This document shows positions 51,733 to 59,247 of a stretch of DNA of 64,000 nt, one piece after another. The DNA is from Bacteroidota bacterium (lineage in GTDB: Bacteria > Bacteroidota > Bacteroidia > Flavobacteriales_C > GCA-002722245). Below the pieces are notes generated by a model. The model made no database searches and had not been told where the DNA came from. It saw nothing but the letters and a program-made list of their open reading frames with translations. Location of the stretch: contig JAPLEZ010000153.1 of the NCBI GenBank assembly GCA_026390935.1, positions 68,052 through 132,051 of the forward strand, written 5' to 3'. Numbering within the stretch: the first letter of the stretch is position 1; every line of letters starts with the position of its first letter. A program made the translations under genes and the position numbers.

Positions 51733-51856
51733 TAATCCCGTCCGGATTTTTAAGCATCACAAAATCAGTTAGTTGAAAATTAACCATTTCAAAAATTCTG
51801 CATGCAAAACAATAATGTGAGTTCATCTTACAAAAATGTTAGCGCAAAAACGTCTT

Positions 51857-51885
51857 TAAGATGGCATCTTAGCAGTGTATATTTA
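51857..51885 (+). promoter_or_regulatory. 15-bp palindrome and candidate -7 box before the GH5-like gene
   Basis: TAAGATGGCATCTTA (51857-51871) is a perfect dyad with one central base. It lies 7 bp before TATATTTA (51878-51885), a near match to TAnnTTTG, which is 22 bp before the ATG. The position suits an operator. A link to the tethered AraC protein encoded just upstream is only a guess, since AraC proteins usually bind direct repeats. Confidence 0.4.
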
Positions 51886-51907
51886 TTAACCCCTAATCTC
51901 TGTTAAG

Positions 51908-53311
51908 ATGAAAAAATTGCTACTGCTTGTTGTATGCCTTTGGACGACATTTTCTGCCTTTGCCCAAACGGTCACTATCGCGAACAAAAAATTTGTAGTG
52001 GATGGAAATGGTGCTTGTCCGATTTATTTCAACGGAGCCAATACGCCCTGGGAAAGTTGGAATGATTTCGGAGGATCATACAATCAAAGCAAATGGGCAC
52101 AGGATATGGCTGATTTAAAAGCCAAGGGAATTAATTCCTCGCGCATTTGGTTCACTTGTAATGGAGGAGGACAACCCACTATTGCTAACGATGGAACGTG
52201 CACAGTGAGTCAGGCTTTTTGGAACAATTGTGATCATTTGTTCACTCAAGCGAAAAACAATGGAGTGTACATTATGGCTACTATGATGTCGTTTGATCAC
52301 ACCAAACCAGCAAACCCTAACGCCACCAATTGGCAAAATATGTTGGCCGATTCTGCAAAAACACGCAAGTTCATTAATGCTTTTTTAATTCCCTTTGTCA
52401 ACAGATATAAAACAAATCCTTACTTGTGGAGCATCGATTTGTGCAATGAAATTGAGTGGATCTATGAAAATCGCGGTAACGACAATTGGCCATCAGCCAG
52501 TTATGCTGTTTTGCAGCGTTATGTTGCCATGGCGTCGGAAGCCTTGCACAGCGCAAGTGTTGCTCGTACAGACGGTTCGCATGTTTTAATCACAATGGGT
52601 TCTGCATGTACAAAATGGAATGGCACTAAAATGCGCAATGGAAGTAATGGTGCCGGCTGGCAAAACAATTCCGATGGAAATAAGTGGAGTGATGCTGCTT
52701 TAAAAGCACAATACAACAAAACAAATGTTGGCTTAGATTTTTACTCTCCTCATTTTTACGGCTGGGTTGATGCTTGGTATTCATCGCCTTTTGTGAAGAG
52801 TCCTACTGATTTCGGAATGGACGAAAAGGCGTGTATGGTTGGAGAAATGCCTTCCAGAGATCCTATGATTACACCTTCCATGAGTTTAACTACGGCGTTC
52901 AATAATTTAAAAACTTTGGGATGGCTGGGACATATGCCTTGGACTTCAAATCTTAAAACCAATTTAACCGATGAAGTGGGAACTTTATCTGATTTTGGTG
53001 CTGCAGCTTTAGCATTTAAAACGGCTAACTCATTGTTGGTGGTGCCAACCAATTGCACAACAACTGGGGTAGTGACCCTCTCGTTTTCAAATAATCTGAA
53101 ATGTTTTCCTAATCCGTCAACGTCTTCTTTCACTATTCAAGCAAAAGGAAATTTCAATTATGTGCTGATGAATATGGACGGACAATTACTAGAAAAGGGA
53201 AGTGCTGTTCAGGAAACTACGGTTGGAGAGTCGCTTTCCAGCGGGATATACTTGTTACAAATTACCAATGGTGTTGAAGTAGAGATGATGAAGATTGTAA
53301 AAAGCAACTAA
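51908..53311 (+). CDS. Secreted GH5-like glycoside hydrolase with T9SS type A tail
   Basis: A 467-residue exported enzyme. Signal peptide LLLLVVCLWTTFSAFAQ. The TIM-barrel catalytic domain has GINSSRIWFTCNG, SIDLCNEIEW with acid/base Glu181, FYSPHFYGW, and ACMVGEMPSRD with candidate nucleophile Glu313. This layout fits clan GH-A, closest by eye to GH5 mannanases/cellulases; the exact substrate is not known. The sorting tail (CFPNPSTSSFTIQAKGNFNY ... MMKIVKSN) closely resembles that of the C10 protease at 46746. Probably regulated by the neighbouring AraC-type membrane protein. Confidence 0.85.
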   Translation: MKKLLLLVVCLWTTFSAFAQTVTIANKKFVVDGNGACPIYFNGANTPWESWNDFGGSYNQSKWAQDMADLKAKGINSSRIWFTCNGGGQPTIANDGTCTVSQAFWNNCDHLFTQAKNNGVYIMATMMSFDHTKPANPNATNWQNMLADSAKTRKFINAFLIPFVNRYKTNPYLWSIDLCNEIEWIYENRGNDNWPSASYAVLQRYVAMASEALHSASVARTDGSHVLITMGSACTKWNGTKMRNGSNGAGWQNNSDGNKWSDAALKAQYNKTNVGLDFYSPHFYGWVDAWYSSPFVKSPTDFGMDEKACMVGEMPSRDPMITPSMSLTTAFNNLKTLGWLGHMPWTSNLKTNLTDEVGTLSDFGAAALAFKTANSLLVVPTNCTTTGVVTLSFSNNLKCFPNPSTSSFTIQAKGNFNYVLMNMDGQLLEKGSAVQETTVGESLSSGIYLLQITNGVEVEMMKIVKSN

Positions 53312-53320
53312 AATTCTTTT

Positions 53321-53366
53321 ACCCACATTTGGCGCTTATCTCTGTTGATGTGCGTCATCTGTGGGA
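53321..53366. repeat. Diverged copy of the CACAGATT/TCTGTGGGA element
   Basis: The right half, TGTTGATGTGCGTCATCTGT followed by GGG, aligns with the right half of the element at 1867-1924, and a left-hand CCCACA is also present. It lies in the 43-bp convergent gap between the GH5 gene and the desaturase gene and could act as a shared end hairpin. Confidence 0.5.
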
Positions 53367-54350
53367 ATTTTTGCTTTCAAAAATAGCGCCCATCAAATCT
53401 TTGTAGGTAGTCCACAAGTCCGAAAAAATGCCTTTTTGGTTGTAGGGATTTTCAGTGAGTCCCACTTTTTCTACCACTGCATTTTCTTTAAAAGTGCCCA
53501 TCAACCGGTCCCAAATGGTTAAGAAGTTGGAGAAATTGTAATTGTAGTGTGCAGCATCTACTGAGTGATGAATGCGGTGCGCCATTGGAGAAACTAAAAC
53601 ATATTTTCCAAACCATCCCCAATCCGATTTGATTTCGGAATGAATCAATAAATTGTGCAGCTCCGTGATGAAGTAATAAATCACATAAGATTCCAAGGGC
53701 ATTCCAAAAACAATAAAGGGAATAACTTTAAAAAAGGTATTGAGTTGATCTTCTATAAAATGAACTCTGTAGTAAGTTAAGGTGCCCATTTCATTGGCTG
53801 AATGGTGAAAGCGGTGCACCATCCACCACCATTTTACCGAATGTGCAAAACGATGGATCCAGTATGCAATTAATTCGCTGTACAAAGCCACAACAATAAA
53901 TTGCAGCCAAGGCCAATGAATGTAGCTTCCAAAATTCATTTGTAAAGAATCTCCTACTATACCAAAAGCTAAATAAGCGATTCCAAAGGTGAGTACTACG
54001 GATAAAAATTTAAAGGAATTGGTGATTGCTAGAGCAAAGAAGAATAGATCAGTTTTCAGTGATTTATTTTTGAGGTGCAACAATTTTTTTAGCGAACAAT
54101 TTTCCCAACCCACCCAAATGGTTTCAATGGTGAGGGCTGCAGCCACAATATAAATATCAGTGAAAAGATGTTTCCAGTTGAAATTCAATAAGGCAAGCAC
54201 ATTTGAAATTCGCTTTGAAATAAAGGCTCGCAAGCTTTCGGGGTCATTCCACGCAATTACAAGTTGTTCCCAAAAATGATAGACAAAAATTGCCAAGGCA
54301 ATCCCGATGATCCAAATCCATCGGGGAATATTTTTTTTAGGTTCAGGCAC
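53355..54350 (-). CDS. Sterol desaturase / fatty acid hydroxylase family membrane protein
   Basis: A 331-residue integral membrane di-iron enzyme. Histidine motifs are visible: HRFAHSVKWWWMVHRFHHS, RIHHSVDAAHYNYNF, and HSEIKSDWGW between them. Several hydrophobic helices surround them. Members hydroxylate or desaturate lipids (sterols, carotenoids, ceramides, fatty acids); the substrate here is unknown. It starts 2 bp after the ispD stop and is likely co-transcribed with it, which loosely suggests an isoprenoid or lipid context. Confidence 0.88.
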   Translation of the reverse strand: MPEPKKNIPRWIWIIGIALAIFVYHFWEQLVIAWNDPESLRAFISKRISNVLALLNFNWKHLFTDIYIVAAALTIETIWVGWENCSLKKLLHLKNKSLKTDLFFFALAITNSFKFLSVVLTFGIAYLAFGIVGDSLQMNFGSYIHWPWLQFIVVALYSELIAYWIHRFAHSVKWWWMVHRFHHSANEMGTLTYYRVHFIEDQLNTFFKVIPFIVFGMPLESYVIYYFITELHNLLIHSEIKSDWGWFGKYVLVSPMAHRIHHSVDAAHYNYNFSNFLTIWDRLMGTFKENAVVEKVGLTENPYNQKGIFSDLWTTYKDLMGAIFESKNSHR

Positions 54351-54352
54351 TT

Positions 54353-55024
54353 TTAGTCTTTATTGCTTAACAAGGCTTCAGCAAAAAGTAAATCGGAAGG
54401 ATAAGTAATTTTAATGTTGTGTTCGTCGCCCTTCACCAAATTTATTTTACCACCTAAAAATTCAAAAACAGAGGCATCATCGGTAAATTGAGGTTCTTCT
54501 TCTGCGAAGTATCCTTTTTTAATTTTCGACCACCAGAAGCATTGTGGCGTTTGAATCAATACAAATTGTTCACGTGGAACTGCTTTGTTTTTGCCGTTTT
54601 CTACTTTGCGTAAAGAGTCTTTGCAAGGAGTATAGGGAATGGCATTTCCGTTTTTTTCGGCGGCAGAAAATATTTGCTTTATATTTTTTTCAGTGATGAG
54701 CGGTCGCACTGCATCGTGGATTCCAACAACACATTCTTCGGTGATGAGCGACATTCCGTTTTTCACCGATTCAAATCGCGATTTTCCTCCGGCAACAATT
54801 TGGTGGGGAAGAGTGAAATGGTATTTTCTTTTCAGTTCCTCCCAGTATATCACTTGTCGTTTGGGCAAAACCACAATAATTTTCATGTGGTGGAAGGCCT
54901 CATGAAATTTTTCAATGGTGTGAAATAAAATTGGTTTCCCATTCAGTTTTAAAAACTGTTTAGGAATATCGCTTCCCAAGCGGGAGCCACTTCCTCCGGC
55001 AACAATAATTACGGCTTTTTGCAT
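54353..55024 (-). CDS. ispD: 2-C-methyl-D-erythritol 4-phosphate cytidylyltransferase
   Basis: A 223-residue cytosolic enzyme of the MEP isoprenoid pathway, converting MEP and CTP to CDP-ME. Signatures: VAGGSGSRLGSDIPKQFLKL (nucleotide-binding loop), VGIHDAVRPLI, PCKDSLRKV, QTPQCFWW and FTDDASVFEFLGG with GDEHNIKITYPSDL near the end. Full length. Separated from queA by a terminator. The polyprenyl synthase at 41281 would use the resulting isoprenoid units. Confidence 0.95.
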   Translation of the reverse strand: MQKAVIIVAGGSGSRLGSDIPKQFLKLNGKPILFHTIEKFHEAFHHMKIIVVLPKRQVIYWEELKRKYHFTLPHQIVAGGKSRFESVKNGMSLITEECVVGIHDAVRPLITEKNIKQIFSAAEKNGNAIPYTPCKDSLRKVENGKNKAVPREQFVLIQTPQCFWWSKIKKGYFAEEEPQFTDDASVFEFLGGKINLVKGDEHNIKITYPSDLLFAEALLSNKD

Positions 55025-55040
55025 ACAGCGATTAAGGTAT

Positions 55041-55076
55041 AAAAAAAGGTCTAAAGTTTTAAGCTTTAGACCTTTA
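55041..55076 (-). terminator. Rho-independent terminator after queA
   Basis: On the minus strand the stem AAAGGTCTAAAG/CTTTAGACCTTT is followed by a T-run, 20 bp after the queA stop. Confidence 0.88.
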
Positions 55077-55094
55077 AATTTAAATATTTCTACA

Positions 55095-56144
55095 TTACAG
55101 AATTAGCATTGCGTCACCGTAAGAATAGAATTTGTATTTGTCTTTGATGGCTTTTTTGTAAGCTTCGTTGATCAAATCATAACCTCCAAAAGCTGATACC
55201 ATCATCAATAACGTTGATTCAGGCATGTGGAAATTGGTGATCATACAGTTGGCAACACTGAAATCGTAAGGAGGAAAAATAAATTTATTGGTCCATCCGT
55301 CGTAAGGCTTCAATAATCCATCAGTAGATACTGATGTTTCAATGGCTCTCATGGTTGTTGTTCCAACAGCACAGATTTTTTTTCTATCTGCTTTTCCTTT
55401 ATTCACGATATCAGCAGCTTTTTGTGGGATGATCACTTTCTCCGAATCCATTTTGTGTTTCGTTAAGTCTTCCACTTCTACAGAACGGAATGAACCTAAG
55501 CCAACATGTAAAGTCAATTCAGCGAAGTTCACGCCTTTCAATTCCAAACGTTTCAATAAGTCTTTACTAAAGTGCAAGCCAGCAGTAGGAGCGGCAACCG
55601 CGCCTTCGTTTTTCGCGAAAATAGTTTGGTAGCGCTCTTCGTCAGCAGCTTCTACTTTACGAGTGATGTATTTCGGAAGTGGAGTTTCTCCTAAATCTCT
55701 AAGGATTTTTCTGAATTCTTCATACGGACCGTCGTGTAAGAAACGCAAAGTTCTTCCACGGGAAGTAGTATTGTCGATTACTTCTGCAACGAAATCATCG
55801 TTTTCACCGAAGTACAATTTATTGCCAATTCTAATTTTTCTTGCTGGATCCACTAAAACATCCCAAAGCAGGGATTCGCGGTCCAATTCTCTCAACAAAA
55901 ACACTTCAATTTTAGCGCCTGTTTTTTCTTTGTTACCATACATTCTTGCTGGAAATACTTTGGTATCATTCAAAACCATTACATCACCATCATCGAAATA
56001 CGAGAGAACATCTTTAAATTTTTTGTTTTCAATTTTACCGGTTGCGCGGTTCACTACCATGAGTTTACATTCGTCTCTTACAGTTGACGGATGCATGGCC
56101 AATAATTCTTTTGGAAAGGAAAATTTGAACTGGGATAATTTCAT
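55095..56144 (-). CDS. queA: S-adenosylmethionine:tRNA ribosyltransferase-isomerase
   Basis: A 349-residue enzyme of queuosine synthesis that transfers the ribosyl part of SAM to 7-aminomethyl-7-deazaguanine in tRNA. The start at 56144 gives [19 protein letters not shown]; the open frame continues back to 56255, but that extension is not conserved. Motifs: [60 protein letters not shown] and [18 protein letters not shown]. Monocistronic, with a terminator after it. Confidence 0.96.
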   Translation of the reverse strand: MKLSQFKFSFPKELLAMHPSTVRDECKLMVVNRATGKIENKKFKDVLSYFDDGDVMVLNDTKVFPARMYGNKEKTGAKIEVFLLRELDRESLLWDVLVDPARKIRIGNKLYFGENDDFVAEVIDNTTSRGRTLRFLHDGPYEEFRKILRDLGETPLPKYITRKVEAADEERYQTIFAKNEGAVAAPTAGLHFSKDLLKRLELKGVNFAELTLHVGLGSFRSVEVEDLTKHKMDSEKVIIPQKAADIVNKGKADRKKICAVGTTTMRAIETSVSTDGLLKPYDGWTNKFIFPPYDFSVANCMITNFHMPESTLLMMVSAFGGYDLINEAYKKAIKDKYKFYSYGDAMLIL

Positions 56145-56469
56145 ACTTTTTTGTCTGTTTGTCCGTAAGGAAATATGAATTAGGAGTCTGCGGACCGGCT
56201 CATTTTCACAAATCTTACGGGATTTATGATTAAAATAAATAATGACGAGGCACAAATGTAATACAAGAAGGAGGCGAAATCAATAGCTGGGGAAAATAAA
56301 TGTTGTTAGCTATTTGTAAAATCCCTCTTGCCAACACACAATTCCCTCACACTCTCCCTTTTACAAAGGGAGAAGCCCGTACTCATCTGTTTTCACGAAG
56401 TGCTAGCTAACTAACTTCCTCCTTTGGAAAAGGAGGAGTGTGAGGGAATTGCGCGTTTGGAAGGAGGAT
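56145..56469. other. Intergenic region between truB and queA
   Basis: A 325-bp gap on the minus strand between the truB stop and the queA start. The truB-proximal third holds the AATTCCCTCACACTC inverted repeat. The queA-proximal part contains only the non-conserved in-frame extension of queA, with no ORF or RNA recognised. Confidence 0.6.
56339..56451. repeat. Imperfect inverted repeat (AATTCCCTCACACTC) downstream of truB
   Basis: Left arm from 56339 (CAATTCCCTCACACTCTCCC, then TTTTACAAAGGGAG) and right arm ending at 56451 are complementary over about 36 bp with a few mismatches; each arm also contains an internal CTCC...GGAG hairpin. It resembles a dispersed palindromic element. Confidence 0.75.
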
Positions 56470-57210
56470 TTATTGGAAAGAATTCACAAACTCTTCAATC
56501 GTCATAGCATCAGCCAACTTGAAATTCCCAATGCGTGTTCTGCACAAAGCGCTCAAATGAGCGCCACTATTAAGCTCTTCGCCAAAATCACGAGCTAAAG
56601 ATCGAATGTACGTTCCTTTGCTGCACACAATGCGGAAATCCACTTCGGGCAATGAAATGCGCGTGATTTCAAATTCGGAGATGGTAATTTCTTTGGCCTT
56701 TATTTCGGCGGTTTTTCCGGCACGCGCTATTTTATAAGCTCTTCTGCCGTTGATGCGAATGGCAGAAAATATAGGTGGAACTTGCTCAAAGGTGCCAGTA
56801 AATTTTTTGGCAGTTTCCTGTATCATTTCTTTGGTGATGTGATCAGTCGGATAGTATTGATCAATTTCTTTTTCCAGGTCGTAGCAGGGAGTGGTAGCGC
56901 CCAACACAAAGGTTCCGGTGTATTCTTTTTCTTCGGCCTGGTATTTATCAATGTTCTTGGTTTCTTTTCCTGTGCATATGATGAGCAAGCCGGTGGCTAA
57001 GGGATCCAAGGTGCCCGCGTGACCAACTTTCAATTTAAACTTTTCTTTTTTTTGGGTAGAAATAACTCCGGGAGTGTGATTGATGTAGGTTTCCGGACTC
57101 AGATATTGCTTCACCGTAAATTTAACCTTGTACACCGCGTTGAAGGAAGTCCAGTGTAGCGGTTTATTGATGAGGACAACTTTTCCTGTGAGATAGTCTG
57201 ACTGGCTCAT
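56470..57210 (-). CDS. truB: tRNA pseudouridine(55) synthase
   Basis: A 246-residue enzyme that makes the T-loop pseudouridine of tRNAs. Catalytic block GHAGTLDPLATGLLIICTGK with the conserved Asp; other marks are VLINKPLHWTSFNAV, PPIFSAIRINGRRAYKIARAG and CSKGTYIRSLARDFGEEL. The ATG overlaps the uppP stop (TAATG), so it belongs to the ftsX-DUF3098-uppP-truB operon. Confidence 0.95.
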   Translation of the reverse strand: MSQSDYLTGKVVLINKPLHWTSFNAVYKVKFTVKQYLSPETYINHTPGVISTQKKEKFKLKVGHAGTLDPLATGLLIICTGKETKNIDKYQAEEKEYTGTFVLGATTPCYDLEKEIDQYYPTDHITKEMIQETAKKFTGTFEQVPPIFSAIRINGRRAYKIARAGKTAEIKAKEITISEFEITRISLPEVDFRIVCSKGTYIRSLARDFGEELNSGAHLSALCRTRIGNFKLADAMTIEEFVNSFQ

Positions 57211-58001
57211 TATACAATATTCAACTCAATACCAGCGAGGTAAAGTATGATGATCAGGGCACCCATGATAATTCTATAGTACCCAAATGCTTTGAAGCCA
57301 TGTTTGCTCAAATAGCCAATGAAAGTTTTGATGGCCAGCATGGCTACAACGAATGCCACTAAATTACCAATTATCAACAAATTGATTTGGTGTGAATCCA
57401 GAGCAACACCTTCTTGGTAAAAGTCGAGAGTTTTTTTAGCCGTAGCAGCAAACATAGTAGGTACAGCCAGGAAGAATGAAAATTCTGCTGCAGCTTTTCT
57501 GGTAAGGTTTTGCGATAAACCACCGATGATGGTGGCAGCTGAGCGGGAAACTCCAGGGATCATTGCTATGACCTGGAAAAATCCAATTTTTAATGCCGAA
57601 GGATAGCTTGGTGCAGCATCGCTTTTTCCTTGATCGTTGAATAATTTATCCAGCATTAAAAACACTATTCCTCCAAGAAAAAGCGTAATTCCAACTACCA
57701 ATACATTTTCCAGGAGTGCGTCAATAAAATCGTTGAACAGAACACCAAATACAGCAGCAGGAATAAAGGCTATAAAGAGTTTGAAATAAAATTCCTTTGT
57801 TTGAAAGAATCTTTTCCAATACAAAACCACTACTGATAAAATGGCTCCGAATTGAATGGCGATGGTGAACAATTTAGTGAATGATTCATGTGCAATTCCC
57901 ATGGCTGATGAGGTGATAATCATGTGGCCAGTAGAAGAAATGGGAAGAAATTCAGTGATACCTTCTACGATAGCAATGATGATGGCTTCAAAAAATGTCA
58001 T
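57210..58001 (-). CDS. uppP: Undecaprenyl-diphosphatase
   Basis: A 263-residue polytopic membrane phosphatase (BacA family) that recycles undecaprenyl diphosphate for cell-wall synthesis. Signature motifs: [17 protein letters not shown] and [15 protein letters not shown], plus several hydrophobic helices. Coupled to truB by a one-base overlap and preceded by a DUF3098 gene 3 bp upstream. Confidence 0.95.
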   Translation of the reverse strand: MTFFEAIIIAIVEGITEFLPISSTGHMIITSSAMGIAHESFTKLFTIAIQFGAILSVVVLYWKRFFQTKEFYFKLFIAFIPAAVFGVLFNDFIDALLENVLVVGITLFLGGIVFLMLDKLFNDQGKSDAAPSYPSALKIGFFQVIAMIPGVSRSAATIIGGLSQNLTRKAAAEFSFFLAVPTMFAATAKKTLDFYQEGVALDSHQINLLIIGNLVAFVVAMLAIKTFIGYLSKHGFKAFGYYRIIMGALIIILYLAGIELNIV

Positions 58002-58004
58002 GAT

Positions 58005-58238
58005 CTATTCAGGTTTTTTTAAAACTCCAAAAAGAACAATTCCCAATCCTATTAATACCGTGATTGGTCCGCCGGTAATTCTTCGTGCGCTGAATAACTC
58101 GTCGGGATTGAACTGGTTGGGATCTTCAGTTCCACCGCCTGAAAGCATAATAAAACCAATCGCCATCACTACTACACCCGCAATAATGAGGAGGTAGTTT
58201 TTCTTGCCAAATTCAAAAGCTTCTTCTTTCTTTTCCAT
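58005..58238 (-). CDS. DUF3098 family small membrane protein
   Basis: A 77-residue protein with two membrane helices (YLLIIAGVVVMAIGFIMLSG and GPITVLIGLGIVLFGVL) around a polar loop containing DPNQFNPDELFSARRIT, the DUF3098 signature. Found in Bacteroidota between ftsX and uppP, as here (2-bp and 3-bp spacing). Function unknown; position suggests a link to cell-envelope assembly or division. Confidence 0.88.
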   Translation of the reverse strand: MEKKEEAFEFGKKNYLLIIAGVVVMAIGFIMLSGGGTEDPNQFNPDELFSARRITGGPITVLIGLGIVLFGVLKKPE

Positions 58239-58240
58239 GT

Positions 58241-59125
58241 TTAATAATATAGTTCGTCAGTTTTTAGTCGAAGGAATTTATTTACCGCAATAATTGTCGA
58301 CAAGCCCGTGATGAGTATTCCTAATCCCATCAGTCCGGCGTACAACATTAAGTTCAATTCGGTGTTTTGTATTTCTGCAAAATCAGGTTGGTGATCAATT
58401 AAAAACGACAGGAAGCCCATTAGCATAATGATGGCCAATAAGGCGCCAATAATACCTTGCAGCAAAGCACTGAATATAAATGGTTTTCGGATGAAGGACC
58501 ATTTTGCACCAATGAGCTGCATGGTTCTAATAAGAAATCTTTGAGAGTAAACTTTTAATCGAAGCGTATTGTTGATTAAAACGATGGCGATAAACAGCAA
58601 TACTGAGCTTACGCCCAAGAGCCATGGCTTTGCTTTTTCAACGTTTTCGTGAATTTTCATCAAATTACCACCATCGTATTTCACATCGGAAACAACAGCG
58701 TTTTTCAAAAGTTCAGTTTCTAGTTTTTTGAGGGAATCAGGATGGGTATATTCAGCCTTCATCTTAATGACGATAGAGGCTTCCAGCACCTGCTCATCAC
58801 CAACAATGTCATCAAATTGTTCTTCTGGGTCGAGTTCTTCGGCCAGAATTTTTTTTGCCGAATCTTCATCGATGTAATTGGTGCTGATGACGAAATCCTT
58901 CGCTTCCATCATTTTTTTAAATTGCATGAGGTCAGCTTTCTTTGCGTCGTCTTTCAAGTAAATATTGCATTCAAAGTTCTCTTTCACCTTGTCGGAAATC
59001 GACTTAACATTGATAATCATCAGTCCCAGCAGGCCAATCACAAATAAAACCAGTGAAATACTGATGACGGTAGAGATGTACGATATCCTCGTGCGCCAAA
59101 CGTTTATGTTACTTTTCCATTCCAT
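58241..59125 (-). CDS. ftsX: Cell division protein FtsX
   Basis: A 294-residue permease-like protein. TM1 near residues 15-40 (STVISISLVLFVIGLLGLMI), a periplasmic domain (about 45-165) and three further helices in the FtsX/MacB domain (LLGVSSVLLFIAIVLINNTL, LLQGIIGALLAIIMLMGFL, LYAGLMGLGILITGLSTII). It works with the ATPase FtsE, which is not encoded nearby, to control peptidoglycan hydrolases at division. First gene of the ftsX-DUF3098-uppP-truB operon. Divergent from leuS. Confidence 0.92.
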   Translation of the reverse strand: MEWKSNINVWRTRISYISTVISISLVLFVIGLLGLMIINVKSISDKVKENFECNIYLKDDAKKADLMQFKKMMEAKDFVISTNYIDEDSAKKILAEELDPEEQFDDIVGDEQVLEASIVIKMKAEYTHPDSLKKLETELLKNAVVSDVKYDGGNLMKIHENVEKAKPWLLGVSSVLLFIAIVLINNTLRLKVYSQRFLIRTMQLIGAKWSFIRKPFIFSALLQGIIGALLAIIMLMGFLSFLIDHQPDFAEIQNTELNLMLYAGLMGLGILITGLSTIIAVNKFLRLKTDELYY

Positions 59126-59156
59126 TCAGCGGCTAAAATAATAGTTTTTGGTTGAT

Positions 59157-59202
59157 AGTTCACAGCTAACAGATTTTTTCTGTTAACTGTTAACTGTGAA
59201 CT
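59157..59202. repeat. Inverted repeat (GTTAACTGTT type) in the ftsX/leuS divergent gap
   Basis: Arms AGTTCACAGCTAACAG (59157-59172) and CTGTTAACTGTGAACT (59187-59202) are complementary with one mismatch. The short-unit design (GTTAACTGTTAACTGTGAA) resembles the TTCAATGTT hairpins near mreB. TATTTTCG at 59217-59224, before leuS, is a possible -7 box. Confidence 0.7.
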
Positions 59203-59247
59203 CTCTACTTTTCTCTATTTTCGCAACATACATTAAAAGATAAGTCA

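Noticed and set aside
55342-56178. Plus-strand ORFs opposite queA, one of 171 codons
   Set aside because: They mirror the conserved queA frame, and the translated product has no recognisable features.
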